A DNA stretch of 64,000 bases from Solea solea (taxonomy: Eukaryota; Chordata; Actinopteri; Pleuronectiformes; Soleidae), in NCBI RefSeq assembly GCF_958295425.1, contig NC_081146.1, forward strand, positions 17,865,458 to 17,929,457. The letters are read 5' to 3'. The notes under the pieces are model-generated. The model did no database searches, was not told the origin of the DNA, and was given only the letters and a program-made list of their open reading frames with translations. Positions 35,131 to 47,628 of the stretch are shown piece by piece. How positions within the stretch are numbered: the first letter of the stretch is position 1; each line of letters opens with the position of its first letter. Made by a program: the position numbers and the translations under genes.

Positions 35131-36701
35131 AACACGGCTGTTTCCTTTCTGTTTTTGTAATATTTGCTTCTTTAAGAAATGTTGAAGTTATGCAATCGGT
35201 TCCTGTTTGAATGCAATTTTGGGAGGTGTTTGAGGTGTACATTTTTTTTCTTATGAGAAACGCTAAAATGCGTGTAAAACCCATCTAGTTACAGAAAGTC
35301 AGATGTTTCCATTAAAAGGGAACTGTGTAGGAAGAGTTTTTTCATTAACTTTTCCTCCTCAGCAGTCTGACTGACTCTACTGTGAAGGGCAACCTGCCTC
35401 AAATTTGCCGTGCAAATTAATTTTAATAAATTTCATTTGCCTTGGCTTTTTTTATATTGATCTCTCAGGTTTCAGCCTCCACCTCGGCACAATGGCCGTG
35501 AATGTAATTTCATCACCGACACTTGAAAATAACACTGAGAAAATACTATTTCGGATAATTAAGAGCTGTGTATCTTTCTACACATATAGTTGATGTTTTC
35601 AGTGATAAAAGGTCAGTAGTGGCTGCAGTTTTACTCTGAATTATGCAAAATAGCAAGGACGAAAACGCTGCAAGTTTAAAGTTTCTAATTATTTTTCACA
35701 GCAAAAAAATTCCATTTATTGGAGTGGTCATTGGTCTAGGAGAAAGTAATATCTGGAAACCCTGGGGAATAAAACACGCGCACACACACACACATGTGCA
35801 TGTTGTAAGTGAAACCATGTAATCTTTTTTTGAGGGTGCCTTCAATTCACCAAACATATTTTGAGCCACTCGACAGACTGACCAGCAGACTGAAACCCTT
35901 CTAAAACACTTCTCCTAAGACCTGGCGTGTACTGGAGATCACATAAAACATGTGTGCTTGGACAATCTGTATGTGTCAGGTGGGAAGACAGAAAGTGAAG
36001 GGCATGCTTGTGACTCTGGAAAAAAAAGAAAGAAATCCAGCTGGCTTTAATATTCTACAAATAATGAGAAAGCCTTGAGATTTTTAAACTACTTTTTTTT
36101 TGTTATGGGGGAGGTCGAAGAACTATTCAACGTCCTCGTAGGGATTTAAACAAGTTAAGTGGGACACTGTTCCGAGTTCAAAATAAAGCCATGCGTTTAT
36201 TTTTTCTTGCCGTATTAATGCAAAGGAAACCTGATGAGGTCAGAAATTCTGTTGACAGTTTCTAAGAATATTAGAATACCTTGTCGTAGTGACCTTATCT
36301 TAAACCTAAATGTAACAGTATCTTAACCTTAAATCTTATTTCAACAATACAATTTCAGGGTTTATGTTCAAGTGGCTTGGTTTTCAGTATTATGAAGCAT
36401 GTTGACATCAGCCGACCATGGTCTTCACTGGCATACAAAACGGTGATTTACTTCACATTGACCTCCTTCATTGTTGGCTGTCAGTGGGAGTTCAAAATTA
36501 TCCACATTATATTTGAATGCATAAATGAGACTTTCCTTTTCCTTTTGTCGTTTCGTGTCCACTCTCATTCAGCCAATTAACCTCGAAAGGCCTCTTTCCA
36601 CCAAGTTGTACAGTCCGGTTCAGTTGTCAAAAGTTGTGGAGGATAAGAGTGTAGGATAAAGTGTAGCTCAAACTGTGTTTGACCTACACTTTAGCTGGTG
36701 C

Positions 36702-36765
36702 TGAAATAAAAACTACCTGAAATACGGTGTTGACCTACACCGTATTTCAGTTAGTTTTTATTTCA
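36702..36765. repeat. Long near-perfect hairpin
   Basis: The arms 36702-36730 and 36737-36765 are reverse complements at 28 of 29 positions, with a 6-base loop (tgacct). The single mismatch is C versus A in actaCctg. The loop sequence gacctacac also occurs just upstream at 36681-36689. Confidence 0.9.
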
Positions 36766-36867
36766 CAATTAAAAAGTCCCATAGTGGACAGGAGGGAGGC
36801 TGAAGCGTATGGCGAGCCAGTGAAGTTGTTTAAGGCCATCTGATGTACTCTGTAAAAGTTAACGAAT

Positions 36868-36957
36868 CTATCGCCTAGCGCCCTATGTCAGCTGATATTG
36901 GCACAGCACTCCCCGTGACCCTCTGGTGGAGGATAAAGCGGAAGATGATGGATGGAT
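36868..36957 (+). mobile_element. SINE 3' fragment
   Basis: CCCTATGTCAGCTGATATTG, GCACAGCACTCCCCGTGACC and GGAGGATAAAGCGGAAGATG are the 3' part of the SINE family seen whole at 28079. The tail runs into the TATG microsatellite that follows. Confidence 0.75.
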
Positions 36958-37223
36958 GTATATGTATATAAATAATTCTATATATGTATGTATGTATGTA
37001 TATACATATGTGTGTATATATGTATGTATGTATGTATATACATGTATATACATATGTGTGTATATATATATATGTATGTATATATGTATGTGTGTATATA
37101 TAAATATATATGTATATACATATGTATGTGTATATATATATGTGTGTATATATGTATGTATGTGTATGTATATATGTATGTATATGTGTATATATGTGTG
37201 TATATATATTATATATACAAGTT
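36958..37223. repeat. (TATG)n / (TA)n microsatellite array
   Basis: Around 265 bases of interleaved TATG, TGTA and TA units. The all-Tyr/Ile/Cys/Met/Val reading frames over it are artefacts. Confidence 0.95.
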
Positions 37224-37371
37224 TTTTATTTCTAAAAAATAGTTGTATGTATATATTTTTCTTATTTCACTTCACCAACTTAGACTATTGTGTTCTGATC
37301 CATCACCAAAATCATCAAAAACAACTTTGAACTAAGGCTATAATGTAACAACATAGGTAAAAAGCCATATA

Positions 37372-37373
37372 TA

Positions 37374-37404
<31 letters not shown>

Positions 37405-37421
37405 CTAAAGTTATATATTAA

Positions 37422-37470
<49 letters not shown>
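37372..37470. repeat. Two (TA)n tracts
   Basis: TA runs at about 37372-37404 and 37426-37470 are separated by CTAAAGTTATATATTAAAG. This may be a cruciform-prone, unstable site. Confidence 0.95.
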
Positions 37471-37474
<4 letters not shown>

Positions 37475-39399
37475 GAAGTTCTTTCACATCTGATTTTCTG
37501 TTTTGAAGAGTGTTTTTTGAATAAGGCAACAAAGAGATTTTATTCTGAACTAAATCTCCACAAAACTCTTTTCCGAACACTTACAGTTGAATAAATATTT
37601 TATGACTCACATCTCCTTTCAGCCGCACAGTGTCCAGCTTTTATAGTACTCGGATAACAATATAATGCATAGAATATGTAACCGTTATGTTTTACCAAAA
37701 ATGTGGTGGCTGAATAAATGGAACGGCTGACCTACAACCATTCATCCCTGTCCTTCCTGAATACAACATATCCAGTTCAGCATTGCCTGTTTCTCTCTTG
37801 ATTCTGGCTTTTGTGTCCTTGCTGTAATTGTACTCCATTTTTTTGAGCACATGCCAAGAAATATTGATTGCGTTATGTATGATGATTGGCCCTCGGTTTA
37901 ATATAGTTTTGTATTCAGCCTTTTGCGCTGAAAGAACAATTCAGTGGCTGCTACAAAAGCAGATTTTCTTTTGTGATTAGTGATTAAACACCATTTCAAA
38001 TTGATTGCTTAAAGGCTGTATTCCAGCTGCATCAGCAGGGCATAGTTAGCATATTTAGTAGTTTCAAACCCCAACGTGAAGCTGAAATGTCTGCTACCTT
38101 TATCACCACCATGAAAAGAATTCCTATGATCAAGGTTACCACATCAGGTTCTAGGGGAAACTCAAATTGTAGCCTGGAAACAGGTCGTCCTTGGTGTGGT
38201 GGTTGGCCTGCTGGTGAAGTCTGATTTTGGATTTAATTCTGGGCCGGGAGTCAAACTCTCTCAATCAAACTCCTTTTCCCCAATGTTCCCACTAATGAAC
38301 GGCACTAATCGATTGAAAACGGCGGTGGGAGGGGACGAGCAAGCAGGGTGTTATAGTGTGAGAGGGGAAGGGCGTCTGAACACAAACAGCTCCTGGATCC
38401 GGTCCAGAGTGATGTGGGGGCCCATAGTGGAGAGTCCTGTGTATTATACACAGATGAGACAATACAGTATAATACATGGTACAGTGAACTCAAGCGAGCA
38501 GGCAAAGGGGGACAGTGGGCTCTGAGCTTCTGAAGCTGCTCTCCCGCTGAGAGTGAAAACACTTTGTGTTTAATTACAATAATTCCTGTAGGTTGAATTA
38601 TGGCATGCGTTTTGTGGCCAGTTACATTGAGGATATGTGTATGGTATAAATTCTGGTGATGGATTTCGTATGCATTACACTGGCCCTTTCTTCTTCTTGT
38701 CTTAAGCAAGGGAATAAATTTAACCCGTGCCCCTTAGAGCAAAATTGCATGACATCACATTCAACAGAAAAGCACAGTGGTCTTTTTTCCTGTAAGCGCT
38801 AACATGGGCATGCAATCCCGAAACTCCCACAGTTAGAAAGACTGGGGGTCAACGTTCGGTTGGGAAAAAAAAAAATCTAATTTCATCTCTAGTACCTGCA
38901 GGTATAGCGTCTTACACGGTGTGGCTGGGTAGTGTTTGAGTGGGTGAACAAAGATCAACCACTGAATCAAAGGCTTGGCTTTGTTGTTTGGTTCTGTCCA
39001 CTCCACCTTGGGCACCTGACTTGTACTCAACCCAACCATCCATTTTCTCTACTAATGGGCAAAACCTCACTGCGTGTGTGTGTGTGTTTGCACTGCTCCA
39101 CTTTTTCTGGTTGTTATCCACGTGGAAAAGGCCACTCCCCCCCCCCCCCCCCCCGCCAGAAAGAGCTTCCACTTCAGTTTGATATGTTGGAAAGACTCCA
39201 CTTGAACTGGATTAGTATCTTGTGGCCAATATTTGTGTTGAACTTGTGAGTTGAAATGAATTTTTAGTAGTTGTGATGTCGTACAGGGTAACAATGTAAA
39301 ATGGAAGTTCATATGTGGAACTATGACTCTAATATGCATTTGTAATATGTAATCTTGTATTTACACAAAATCTCAGTTTATTCTAAACTGAACTAAATG
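37471..39399. other. Intergenic region with a poly-C run
   Basis: No gene was recognised. A homopolymer of about 17-18 C residues lies at 39137-39154, next to a (GT)n tract at 39075-39088. Confidence 0.5.
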
Positions 39400-39761
39400 T
39401 GAGCTCAGGGGGGACCGTGTCTTTGCTGTTGTGGCCCCGGAACAGTGGAATGGTCAGGCTTCTTCCCTGTTTGTTTTTAATTCTTAAAACTCACCTCTTT
39501 TCATTGGCCTTTGACACTGTTTAAGTTGTTAAGTCGGTTTTCGTTTTTCTTTTATTTGATCCGTTTTTATTGTGGTTTTTAGCCACATTTTCTATCCGTC
39601 TTTTAATTTATTTAGTTGTTTTAGATGCATCTTATCGCCTCTTGTGAGCTATTATGCCTTTTATTTATTGCGTCTTTTATTTATTCTTCTGTGCAGCACT
39701 TTTAAAGCCAACAAAGTGCTTTACAAATACAAAGTTGGATTGAATTGGATTGGATTGGATA
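39400..39761 (+). mobile_element. LINE 3' end fragment
   Basis: In translation this gives the remnant VAAPEQWNGQA... then LTSFHWPL-like text, the familiar end of teleost LINE reverse transcriptases. The 3' end GTGCTTTACAAATACAAAG followed by TTGGAT repeats is the usual terminus. It is frameshifted and truncated, so inactive. It is a separate copy from the one at 28568. Confidence 0.6.
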
Positions 39762-41391
39762 TTCTAACATGACACATTTTGGCCTGAATTAAGTTTCAGT
39801 TTCCCTGTGATCACTTTGGGTGTTTGCCCTCTTTATGAAGTGTCTCCTGCCTTCATTATCTTCCACTTGGCTGTTGTACTCAAATGGCAACCATGTAGTG
39901 ATGTCACCCATAGGAATATGAACTCCCCGCTACACTATTTGGCCAGCGCCATGTTGTGGTTTAGCAGCTAGAACTTTACAGATGTAAATGCAAACAGGCT
40001 CCTATTGGACGATAACCGGCGTGTTTACTCATACATTCTATGCTTTGCCTGTTTTCATGTAACATTGACATCAAATTCTATTAAAGAATTACCTGAACCG
40101 AACAATCAGACTATTAATATCTTTATCAATGAGCACTAGAATAGAATACAAAACATTTTAAAAGAAAAATGTGAGTGTGTGTTTTTTTTTTTTACCATTG
40201 TCACCACCATGACCACATCAAGGTCATACCTCATCTTTCCTGCCTTTGCAGCTCCCACAAATGAAACAGTCATTCACCGGTGACCAGTCTGAATTATTAA
40301 ATTGCCAACAACTGTCAACTGTGGTTTGTCTGCTCTTTATTTGTCTGTTGCACACAGTCACATGGGGAAATTGTGTGCACAGACTCGAGGTATATAGTTG
40401 CAAGGTGAAAATAAACTGTGTTACAGTGGCCATTGTCCACTGGTAAATATGATGAGAACAAATGGAAAAATGCTCAGCAGCAGTGAAGTCAGTCGCATCG
40501 AAGCCTGTGCTGTTTTTGAGTTTTATTATAGAGGGAACAACGTCAGGAAAGCAAGCATTTGTTTTCTCTGCAAGTGTAAAGGAAGGAACAGCCGAAATGA
40601 CAAGATGCTAAACCTGCTGGATTTCATCTCATCTCAAATAGGATGAGGCAGCAGAACCCCCACCCACCCACCAACCCATCTACCAACCCCCTCACCCCGA
40701 TATCCATGTCTTCATAATTAAACAAAACTGCAAAGACTGGTGTTAATGCTGACAATTAAGAATTCCCATACATTTATTTAGATTAGGTTAAAGTTGTCCA
40801 GGTATAGTTTTTGAGTTACTTTGCACTGACTTCATTGACTGAATATTCTTATTTCCATCACTGGCCAAACAAATGGAGGCTTCTGCAGGTTTCAGCAGAC
40901 CCTGCATGCTTTGTAGTCCTTTTCTATTCATTCATTTATTTATTTATTTATTTTATCTTTCTGACCTCTCATCATCTTAACACTGACTATTGAATGAGGC
41001 AGTGCAGAAAAGAAAGCACTCCACTGCATTACTAGGTGTAGGTATTTAATCCACAATATTTATATTTCATAACTGGAATTTTGTAATCAATTAAAACAAT
41101 AATAAAAAATAAAGTTCACTCTTTGACACAATTCTTTAAAACTAATTGATATCTGTTAAAATGTTTATTCATTTGCAGGACTTATATCCCCACATAATTT
41201 CGTTATTTTTTAACTATTATTATGCCAAGTATAAGAGTATTTAACCATATTGTAATTCATGTGGCATCATGACTTGTTTTTCTCAAACAATATGGACCAT
41301 AAGGAATCAATAAATCACATCTTTTTTTAATTATTATAAAACGGATAAACAAAAACACATGAATTGGTCTCGTTTGTTTTTTTTAAATAAA
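39762..41391. other. Intergenic region downstream of prdm13
   Basis: AT-rich, with no recognised exon. The segment 40240-40640 is less repetitive than its surroundings. Confidence 0.5.
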
Positions 41392-41397
41392 TTTATT
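41392..41397 (-). promoter_or_regulatory. Candidate prdm13 polyadenylation signal
   Basis: On the - strand this reads AATAAA, about 945 bases after the prdm13 stop codon, followed by a long T-rich run on the coding strand's template side. It would give a 3' UTR of roughly 0.95 kb. Several other AT-rich hexamers lie in the interval, so alternatives exist. Confidence 0.4.
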
Positions 41398-42340
41398 CAA
41401 AATAACAACAACTGATGGGACAAGAATAAAATATTCTCCTCACAAACAATTTCACTTATAAACAAACATATACAACACTTTCTCCACTCAAATGTAAAAT
41501 ATCATACAACTTTTTTTTACATAGCATTTCACTGCAATCAATACTTTTTTTCTTACTTTATCTAAAATTATTAAATAAACTGGCTGCTGCTGCTGGTGAT
41601 GATGATATAATGATGATAATGATGCTTCTTTTAGAACAGCATGCCCCCGCCAAGAAAGTGCAAATTTGAGTACAGGGTGTTTGTTATTCAGCGAGGCAGA
41701 GAACAAGAGGTCTTCACTGGAGAGATAAAATCAAAACGCTCCATTATAAATCACTATTTTTGCTGGAATGAGATGCCCGTTGCTGTTTTTAAAGTGCAAC
41801 AGTTTTTTTGTTTTGTTTTGTTTTGTTGTTTTTTTTAAAAAAAGGGAAAATTATTATAATTTATTTTCTATTTGTTTTTGAAAAGTGAGGGTGGAGGGGC
41901 CCTTAACACTCACATGTACTTTTTTCCAGGGGTAGACAAACATAGAGACATATAATTATTATTATTAGAAAAACAGGTCTAGTACCTTCTTTTTTTACAC
42001 AGCAAAAATATATAATTTAAGATGTGATTTAGTCTCATATTTAACCTTGAATTATTTTCTAAGAATCGACTGACAATTTAGATGAAACCGACCATTGGAT
42101 GGATCATAAGTGCCAAAATATGATTAAAACAATCCTGATAAACGAAAATGTCTATGATTATGATTTCGCTCGCATATGCTTAAGCAAGTAAATATGTCAA
42201 AATATTTTTGAGGATTTTTGGTGGCATGTCAGTCACTAAAAATATATAACTACCAGACCTGATCCAAGACTAAATGACATGTTTTGTTACACGATTTAAA
42301 GACAGCGGGCAGTCTCTCGCTGTGTCTCTCAGGGGACACC

Positions 42341-45300
42341 TCAGTCGTTATTTTTGCTCGACTCTTGGTCGCTCTGGTCGTCGGTGAAGCACACGTCCAC
42401 GTCACTGTCATTGTCGCTCTTTTGCTCCGCGTCCTCGAACAGGTCGCCGGCTTTGTCCTCCAGCTTCTTGACGGTGTGCCCGGGGTGTCTGGACTTGACG
42501 TGCCTCTCCAGGTCGCGCCTCCGCACCAGCACCTTCCCACAGAAGTCGCACCTGTAGGGCGTGTTTCCCTCCGCGTGGAGCCGGATGTGTTTGTTCAGGT
42601 TGCTCGGGTCTCCAAAGGGCCGGAAGCACACCTTGCACTTGAGCGGTTTGTAACCCGTGTGAGTCCTCATGTGGATTTTCAGGCCGTATTTTCTGGAGTA
42701 CAGCTTGCCGCAATAGAGACACAAGTGTCCCTTTTTCGGCTTGCCAGAACCGGCGTTGCTGGTGGCCACAGCGGGCATTGACTCCAACCTGGTCCGGTTC
42801 TTCTCTGCAGCGATTTCGGACAGTTGTTGCGTGTGCATGGCGATCTCTCGGTCGATGTTGGTGATGGAGCCCAGATCTTGGCTTAGGGAGGGCGCGCCAA
42901 AGTAGGACATGGACTCTGGGTACTTGAGGAGGTTTCCGAAGTGAAATTTCAGCGGGTAGTAAGGTGAGCTGTACAGAAGCTCGCCGTTATACACAGTGAA
43001 GGGCATCACTGGGATGTTACAGTCTCCCCCGTAAGTCTTAACACCGTCCAGGTGAGGGAGAGAGAACCGTTCAAAATGGAGTCCAGGGGGCACCGGGTAA
43101 CGGGAGGGCGACAGACCCGAGTGCATTCGACTGTCTACGTGCTTAAAAGCAGACGTCTCTTCCATGTGAGGCAGCAACGGGAAAGCGCGGATGGCGTTTG
43201 TGCACGGCACCATTGGAGTCGTGGTGTCCATCATTGCGGGTTTTGAAGGGTGGTTCCCTCCTCCATGGAGAGTCTCGCCCACATTGCGGATTGGTTTCAT
43301 GCTCCCAATGAGTTTGCTGAATCCCATTCCGCTCAGCTTCGCGCCAGCGTCCTCTCTGGAGAGGTCCGCGCCCGGCACTTTGGAGACGCCGGTCGGTTTA
43401 AAGGCTGAGCGCACACCCGGGTGGAAGCCCATGCTGCTCAACATAGAGGACGTGGCGCCCAGGCTGAGCAACTGCCCTTGATTTCTGGCTGTGGTGACGC
43501 TCATGTCGAGGGCCCTGTCCTGCTCCTCGGTGCTGGTTTTCTTTGACAGTCCCGCTTTGATTAGAAACGAGGAGGACACTGCTCGCCTGCCGGAGTCTAA
43601 GATGGAGGAGTTGCTGTGGCCGCTCCTCGGGGAGGTGGAGGTGTTGGGGATGTCTCCAGACTTTGGTGACCTGCTGAATGTCTCTGTGCCTATCGCCTGC
43701 TCGTTGTTCACAAGCCCCCTGCCGTTGCTCAGCGCGCAGTGGAAGTGGACGTGGGCCTTGAGTGTGTTGGGGTATTTGAATATTCTCCAGCAGTACCAGC
43801 AGATGTAACGCTCCTCACCTGTAGAGACAACAGCAGGCATGGCATTAATTATGGGATGGTTGCACATCATTGCGTGACACAACACGGCGTGAAACGACTT
43901 ATCAGGCCCTCTAATGACAAAACACTTCATTCATTTCAGTGCTGGTCCATGCGTAAAAATGCCAGACCCGTGCGTAAAATGAAAATGACAGGTTTGGTTG
44001 CCTTCAGAGGCCTGTGAGCCCCCTCATACACAAACAATTCCAATCATCTTTCTACAATGACATGAACCATAGGCGGATAGAAACTAAAAAGAGACAAAAA
44101 CTGACGCAATGCATTTTGCAGCATTGGCATAAAAATGGGGGAATTTTTTTGATATCAAAACTTTGTTGTTTTTTTTGAATGAATTCCTTCTGTGTATTTC
44201 TACCCTTTAAAGCGAAATATTATATCGTCCATTGCTGCACTTCACATTATTTTTTTCTAAGATCTGGTGCCAAATGGTATCAGACCCAGGGAGCCACGTT
44301 AATGGTCCCCAGTCGCGTATTCAGAGGTTAATATAGATGTAATGATTTTGTAATCCTCATACGGGCCATTGTCTGCAATCACCATCAAAAGAGCAAACGC
44401 CCTGCCCAATCTGGCGCTCAGAGATCGGTGCATTGACTGCGGCACTTTCCCCTCTCTGTGCTCTTTCCCGTGGAAGTAACAGCAGCTGTTGCTTGAAATC
44501 GCGAGTCTGCAGAAACAATGGCGCGGGCCCATCTGTTGACGCCTAATAATGGGAAGCGAGCGTATGTCCAGGAGCACACACGGTGTGCTGGGCCGGAGAA
44601 TCAGGGCAATATACACCCCACATAAAAGTTAGCATTCATTAGGCCACAATACTTTAACGCACCCACCTAATTTACCGTGAAGCACTTCTTCACCAACGTA
44701 TTTGCTTTTGACTGCATGAATATTAATGACACTCTGGCATTTGTTAACCTCCGTCTCTGGGTTGAATCATCGGCCTCTATAGTTCTTCACAAATATGTCA
44801 CTTTTTTTCGCCTTTTTTGCTTTTAATTGCTGCTTTTTAATCCCGCGCTTTCAATCACCCTAATTACCTTTTCACATTTTCTTTGTCGTGAAAGCAAGTT
44901 TGATATCACTTCAAGCTTCAATCTTTTTTTTTATTTCACCAAGTAAAGAAAGCATTCAGTTTCAGAAAGAAAGAGTGACATAGAAGCTAAATCGTTGTCT
45001 CTTGACGGAATCTAATCTATTTATTGTTAATTATAATCCTTTTTTAACGGATTAGCTGCTGCTGATCCGGTGTTTTGTCAGGATCAGACATTAATCCCCA
45101 AGCGCAAAACAGCAAATCCCCCAAATTATCACTACAACCCAAACACATGGATTAAAATTTCAAACGCAGACCAAAGACGAGGAAGAAGACGTCACGAAAC
45201 GATTGAAATAAGAAATATAAACAATACTTAAGGCCATTTCATTGCAATCTATCACTCCTGAAATCTCTACACAAGAAATCATATCTCTCTCTTTCATTTT

Positions 45301-47604
45301 TCTTCAAAAAATAAAGATGTCAACCTCAATTGAAATTCCATATCTGAGCGATCAAAGGACCATTACGGATATTGGCAGATATTTAATGGACATAACTGTG
45401 CAGTGAGGGAGCTTTTTCACCATGTCGATGACATGTTTCTGTAGCCTGTGGTGACACAAAGCCACACACCAGTGTTCCAAATCTATTGAATTTAAACAAC
45501 AAAAATAATACTAACAAGAATAATAATAATAATGTTATTTTTATGTATTATTGTTTCAGATGTGATCATTCATTGTTCCAAAATTTCCCCATCAGTAACT
45601 GACAATAAAATAGCTTTATTGTCACTATCTTGAATAGAAAGTAATAAAAAAAACATGCAATGACAGGAAAAAGAAAAAAAAACATAACTCGTCCTCCATA
45701 ATAAACAATCTCATTTACCTTTCTCGTCGTGCGTGGGAGTGGCCGTGGTGGGGATGTCGTACCACTGGGCCAGAGCATTCGAGTACCAAACACTGAGCTC
45801 CTCTCCGGCAGGGATTTCTCTCAGCACGCGGTAGAAAATCTTTAAACAAGCAGAAAAACACGGGTTATATTATTTATTTTTTTATTTTTATTTTTTTAAC
45901 TGCATGAAGTCGCTGTATGACTGGGTGAGAAACTCACCTGTCCACCAGGTAAGTCCGACACAGCCTCTAGGTTTTGCTCTTGACTACTCCTGGCGGCGCG
46001 GATCAGTCCGATCCAGTCTGGCACGGGACAGCCCGACTCGTCCACGAACTCTCCTCGCACAAGTCGGATCTAAAGGATGGAGAGAAAAAAGAAACGGATG
46101 AGAGGAAGCGCTTTGTAAGTTATACAACAACATTTGTATTCCTTTTATTATTTATTATTTCTTCACAATTTAATTATTTAACTTTCGCTCTGTGTCACCG
46201 ATTGCCTTTTTCTTTCTGCTTTAAATACCTGGAGCTGGCGCAGTCACGTCTGACCCAAACTCGCCCCTTTAATGTGCCTTTATCCGCTCTGCTGATAATT
46301 TACTAAAGAGAATGACACACGGGCCTAATTGAGTTGATATGGGAAACGAATTTGAGGAGTGTCAGAGCGTCTCTAAAGTGTTCAGGGACATTAAAGATGG
46401 AAGCGTGACATTTGACACGGAGATTGCACCTGATGATCGCCCTGCAGCCCGGGGGCCGCGCATTTAGACGCATCAATCACAGCCGCTGACAGCTTCAACA
46501 ATAACAGGGCGCGGTTAAAGATGCGTCCGTGCACTGCGAGTTGTTTACCACTGTTTATGCATTTAAAAAATAAATACATAATAATGATTATTTATTTATA
46601 ATCATTATTATAAATAAATAATAATATTATTTATTTAAGTAATGATTATTGAAAGTTTGATTTATTTCTCTTTTTTATTATACATGATTGACATAATTTT
46701 TAGCCTTGTTTTCTATTTGTTTTTCATAATGTTTAAAAGGGAACATCAAATTCTAATAAACTGAACACAGATTAAGTGATTTTAGCATCTTTAATATTTG
46801 TTGTTATTGTGGTTATGTTCTCGCCCTCAGCCTCCCTCAGGCAGCGGGGCCTCTGTGGCATCTTTCTTTGGCCGGATTGAATTAAAGTTAAACGGCTCAT
46901 CGGAGATAAAACAGGCCCGGCAGGCAGTGAAATGTGAAGCGGCAGAGCCACAGCCTGAGCCAGAGCGATGCAGAGGCAGCGCCAGGCCGCCCATTAGGCC
47001 GGTTAAACACAGACACTGACAGGTCTGCCACTAATGGAGCTCAATTATTCCCAGCGTGACAAGCCAAAGCAATTAATAAGCGAAGGCCGATGGAGTTTGA
47101 CAGAGCAGTTTGAACATCAAAACCGTTGTTTTTTTTGTAATATAAATATGTATTAGAAGGGTTACGCAACAGTGACACTGTTTGGTTGTTTTTTATGTAT
47201 TAATTAATGAAAAAATGTAGGAAGTCAATTATAATAATAATATAATAATATGACAATTATATGTTTAAAATAGTCATGATCTTCTTTTCAGTCAATTTGC
47301 AATACATGATTTGTGTAAAAGTTTTGTTTTATATCATTAAAATAGCCAATGTCAAAATTAAAAAAAATAGACGCAACATTTCAAACATTTAAAGTAAGTA
47401 ATATAAATAAAATAAAATAAGGATTCTTGTATTTTGTCACATCAGTGTTTTTAAACTAACCTTCTTCTTGGGTCCAACTTCCTTACGGTCCGTCACGTAC
47501 TTCCCCAGCTTGAAGACGCCCGGTACCGGTCCTATCCGGAGTCCGGCTGGGATGCTGCAGTCCGCAAACACACTGACGGTGGTGGACGCCCTGGTGGCTT
47601 GCAT
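42341..47604 (-). CDS. prdm13: PR domain zinc finger protein 13 (four coding exons, complete)
   Basis: Coding exons, read on the - strand: 47604-47461, 46069-45938, 45839-45719 and 43818-42341, all with GT-AG junctions, total 1875 bp and 624 residues. Exon 1 contains [19 protein letters not shown]. Exons 2 and 3 complete the PR domain ([37 protein letters not shown]). Exon 4 encodes four C2H2 fingers: one after the PR domain (C139, C142, H155, H159) and a cluster at about 497-577 including [19 protein letters not shown]. The acidic end carries [14 protein letters not shown]. These match mammalian PRDM13 closely. PRDM13 is a nuclear transcriptional regulator acting with PTF1A in dorsal spinal cord and retinal amacrine cells. 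The start at 47604 was chosen because its context and following residues fit the family; an in-frame ATG lies 8 codons upstream at 47628. The linker is shorter than in mammals and lacks the long His and Pro runs. Confidence 0.96.
44300..44650. other. prdm13 intron 3 segment, candidate regulatory element
   Basis: Unlike the surrounding AT-rich intron, this segment is non-repetitive and balanced in base content. It holds a CAGCTG E-box at 44483-44488 and TTTCCC boxes at 44446-44451 and 44464-44469. PTF1 complexes bind an E-box plus a TTTCCC-type box, and Prdm13 is a known PTF1A target, but the order and orientation here differ from the classical site. Confidence 0.3.
46380..46540. other. prdm13 intron 1 segment, candidate regulatory element
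   Basis: A GC-richer island inside an AT-rich intron, containing GATCGCCCTGCAGCCCGG and CATCAATCACAGCCGCTGAC. No open frame of note and no repeat. Its distinct composition is the only evidence. Confidence 0.3.
46825..47110. other. prdm13 intron 1 segment, second candidate regulatory element
   Basis: About 285 bases of complex sequence flanked on both sides by AT-rich simple DNA. It has several homeodomain-type TAAT/ATTA cores (for example CACTAATGGAG and GCAATTAATAAGC) and a TGACAGGTCTG motif. The sharp boundary with neutral-looking flanks suggests selection. Confidence 0.35.
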
Positions 47605-47628
47605 GGCGTGGGGTGAGATCAGAACCAT

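Noticed and set aside
36926..37330. 134-codon frame of Tyr, Ile, Cys, Met and Val
   Set aside because: Translation of the TATG/TA microsatellite.
42284..42781. 165-codon + strand frame opposite prdm13
   Set aside because: Antisense shadow of the conserved zinc-finger exon; no independent support.
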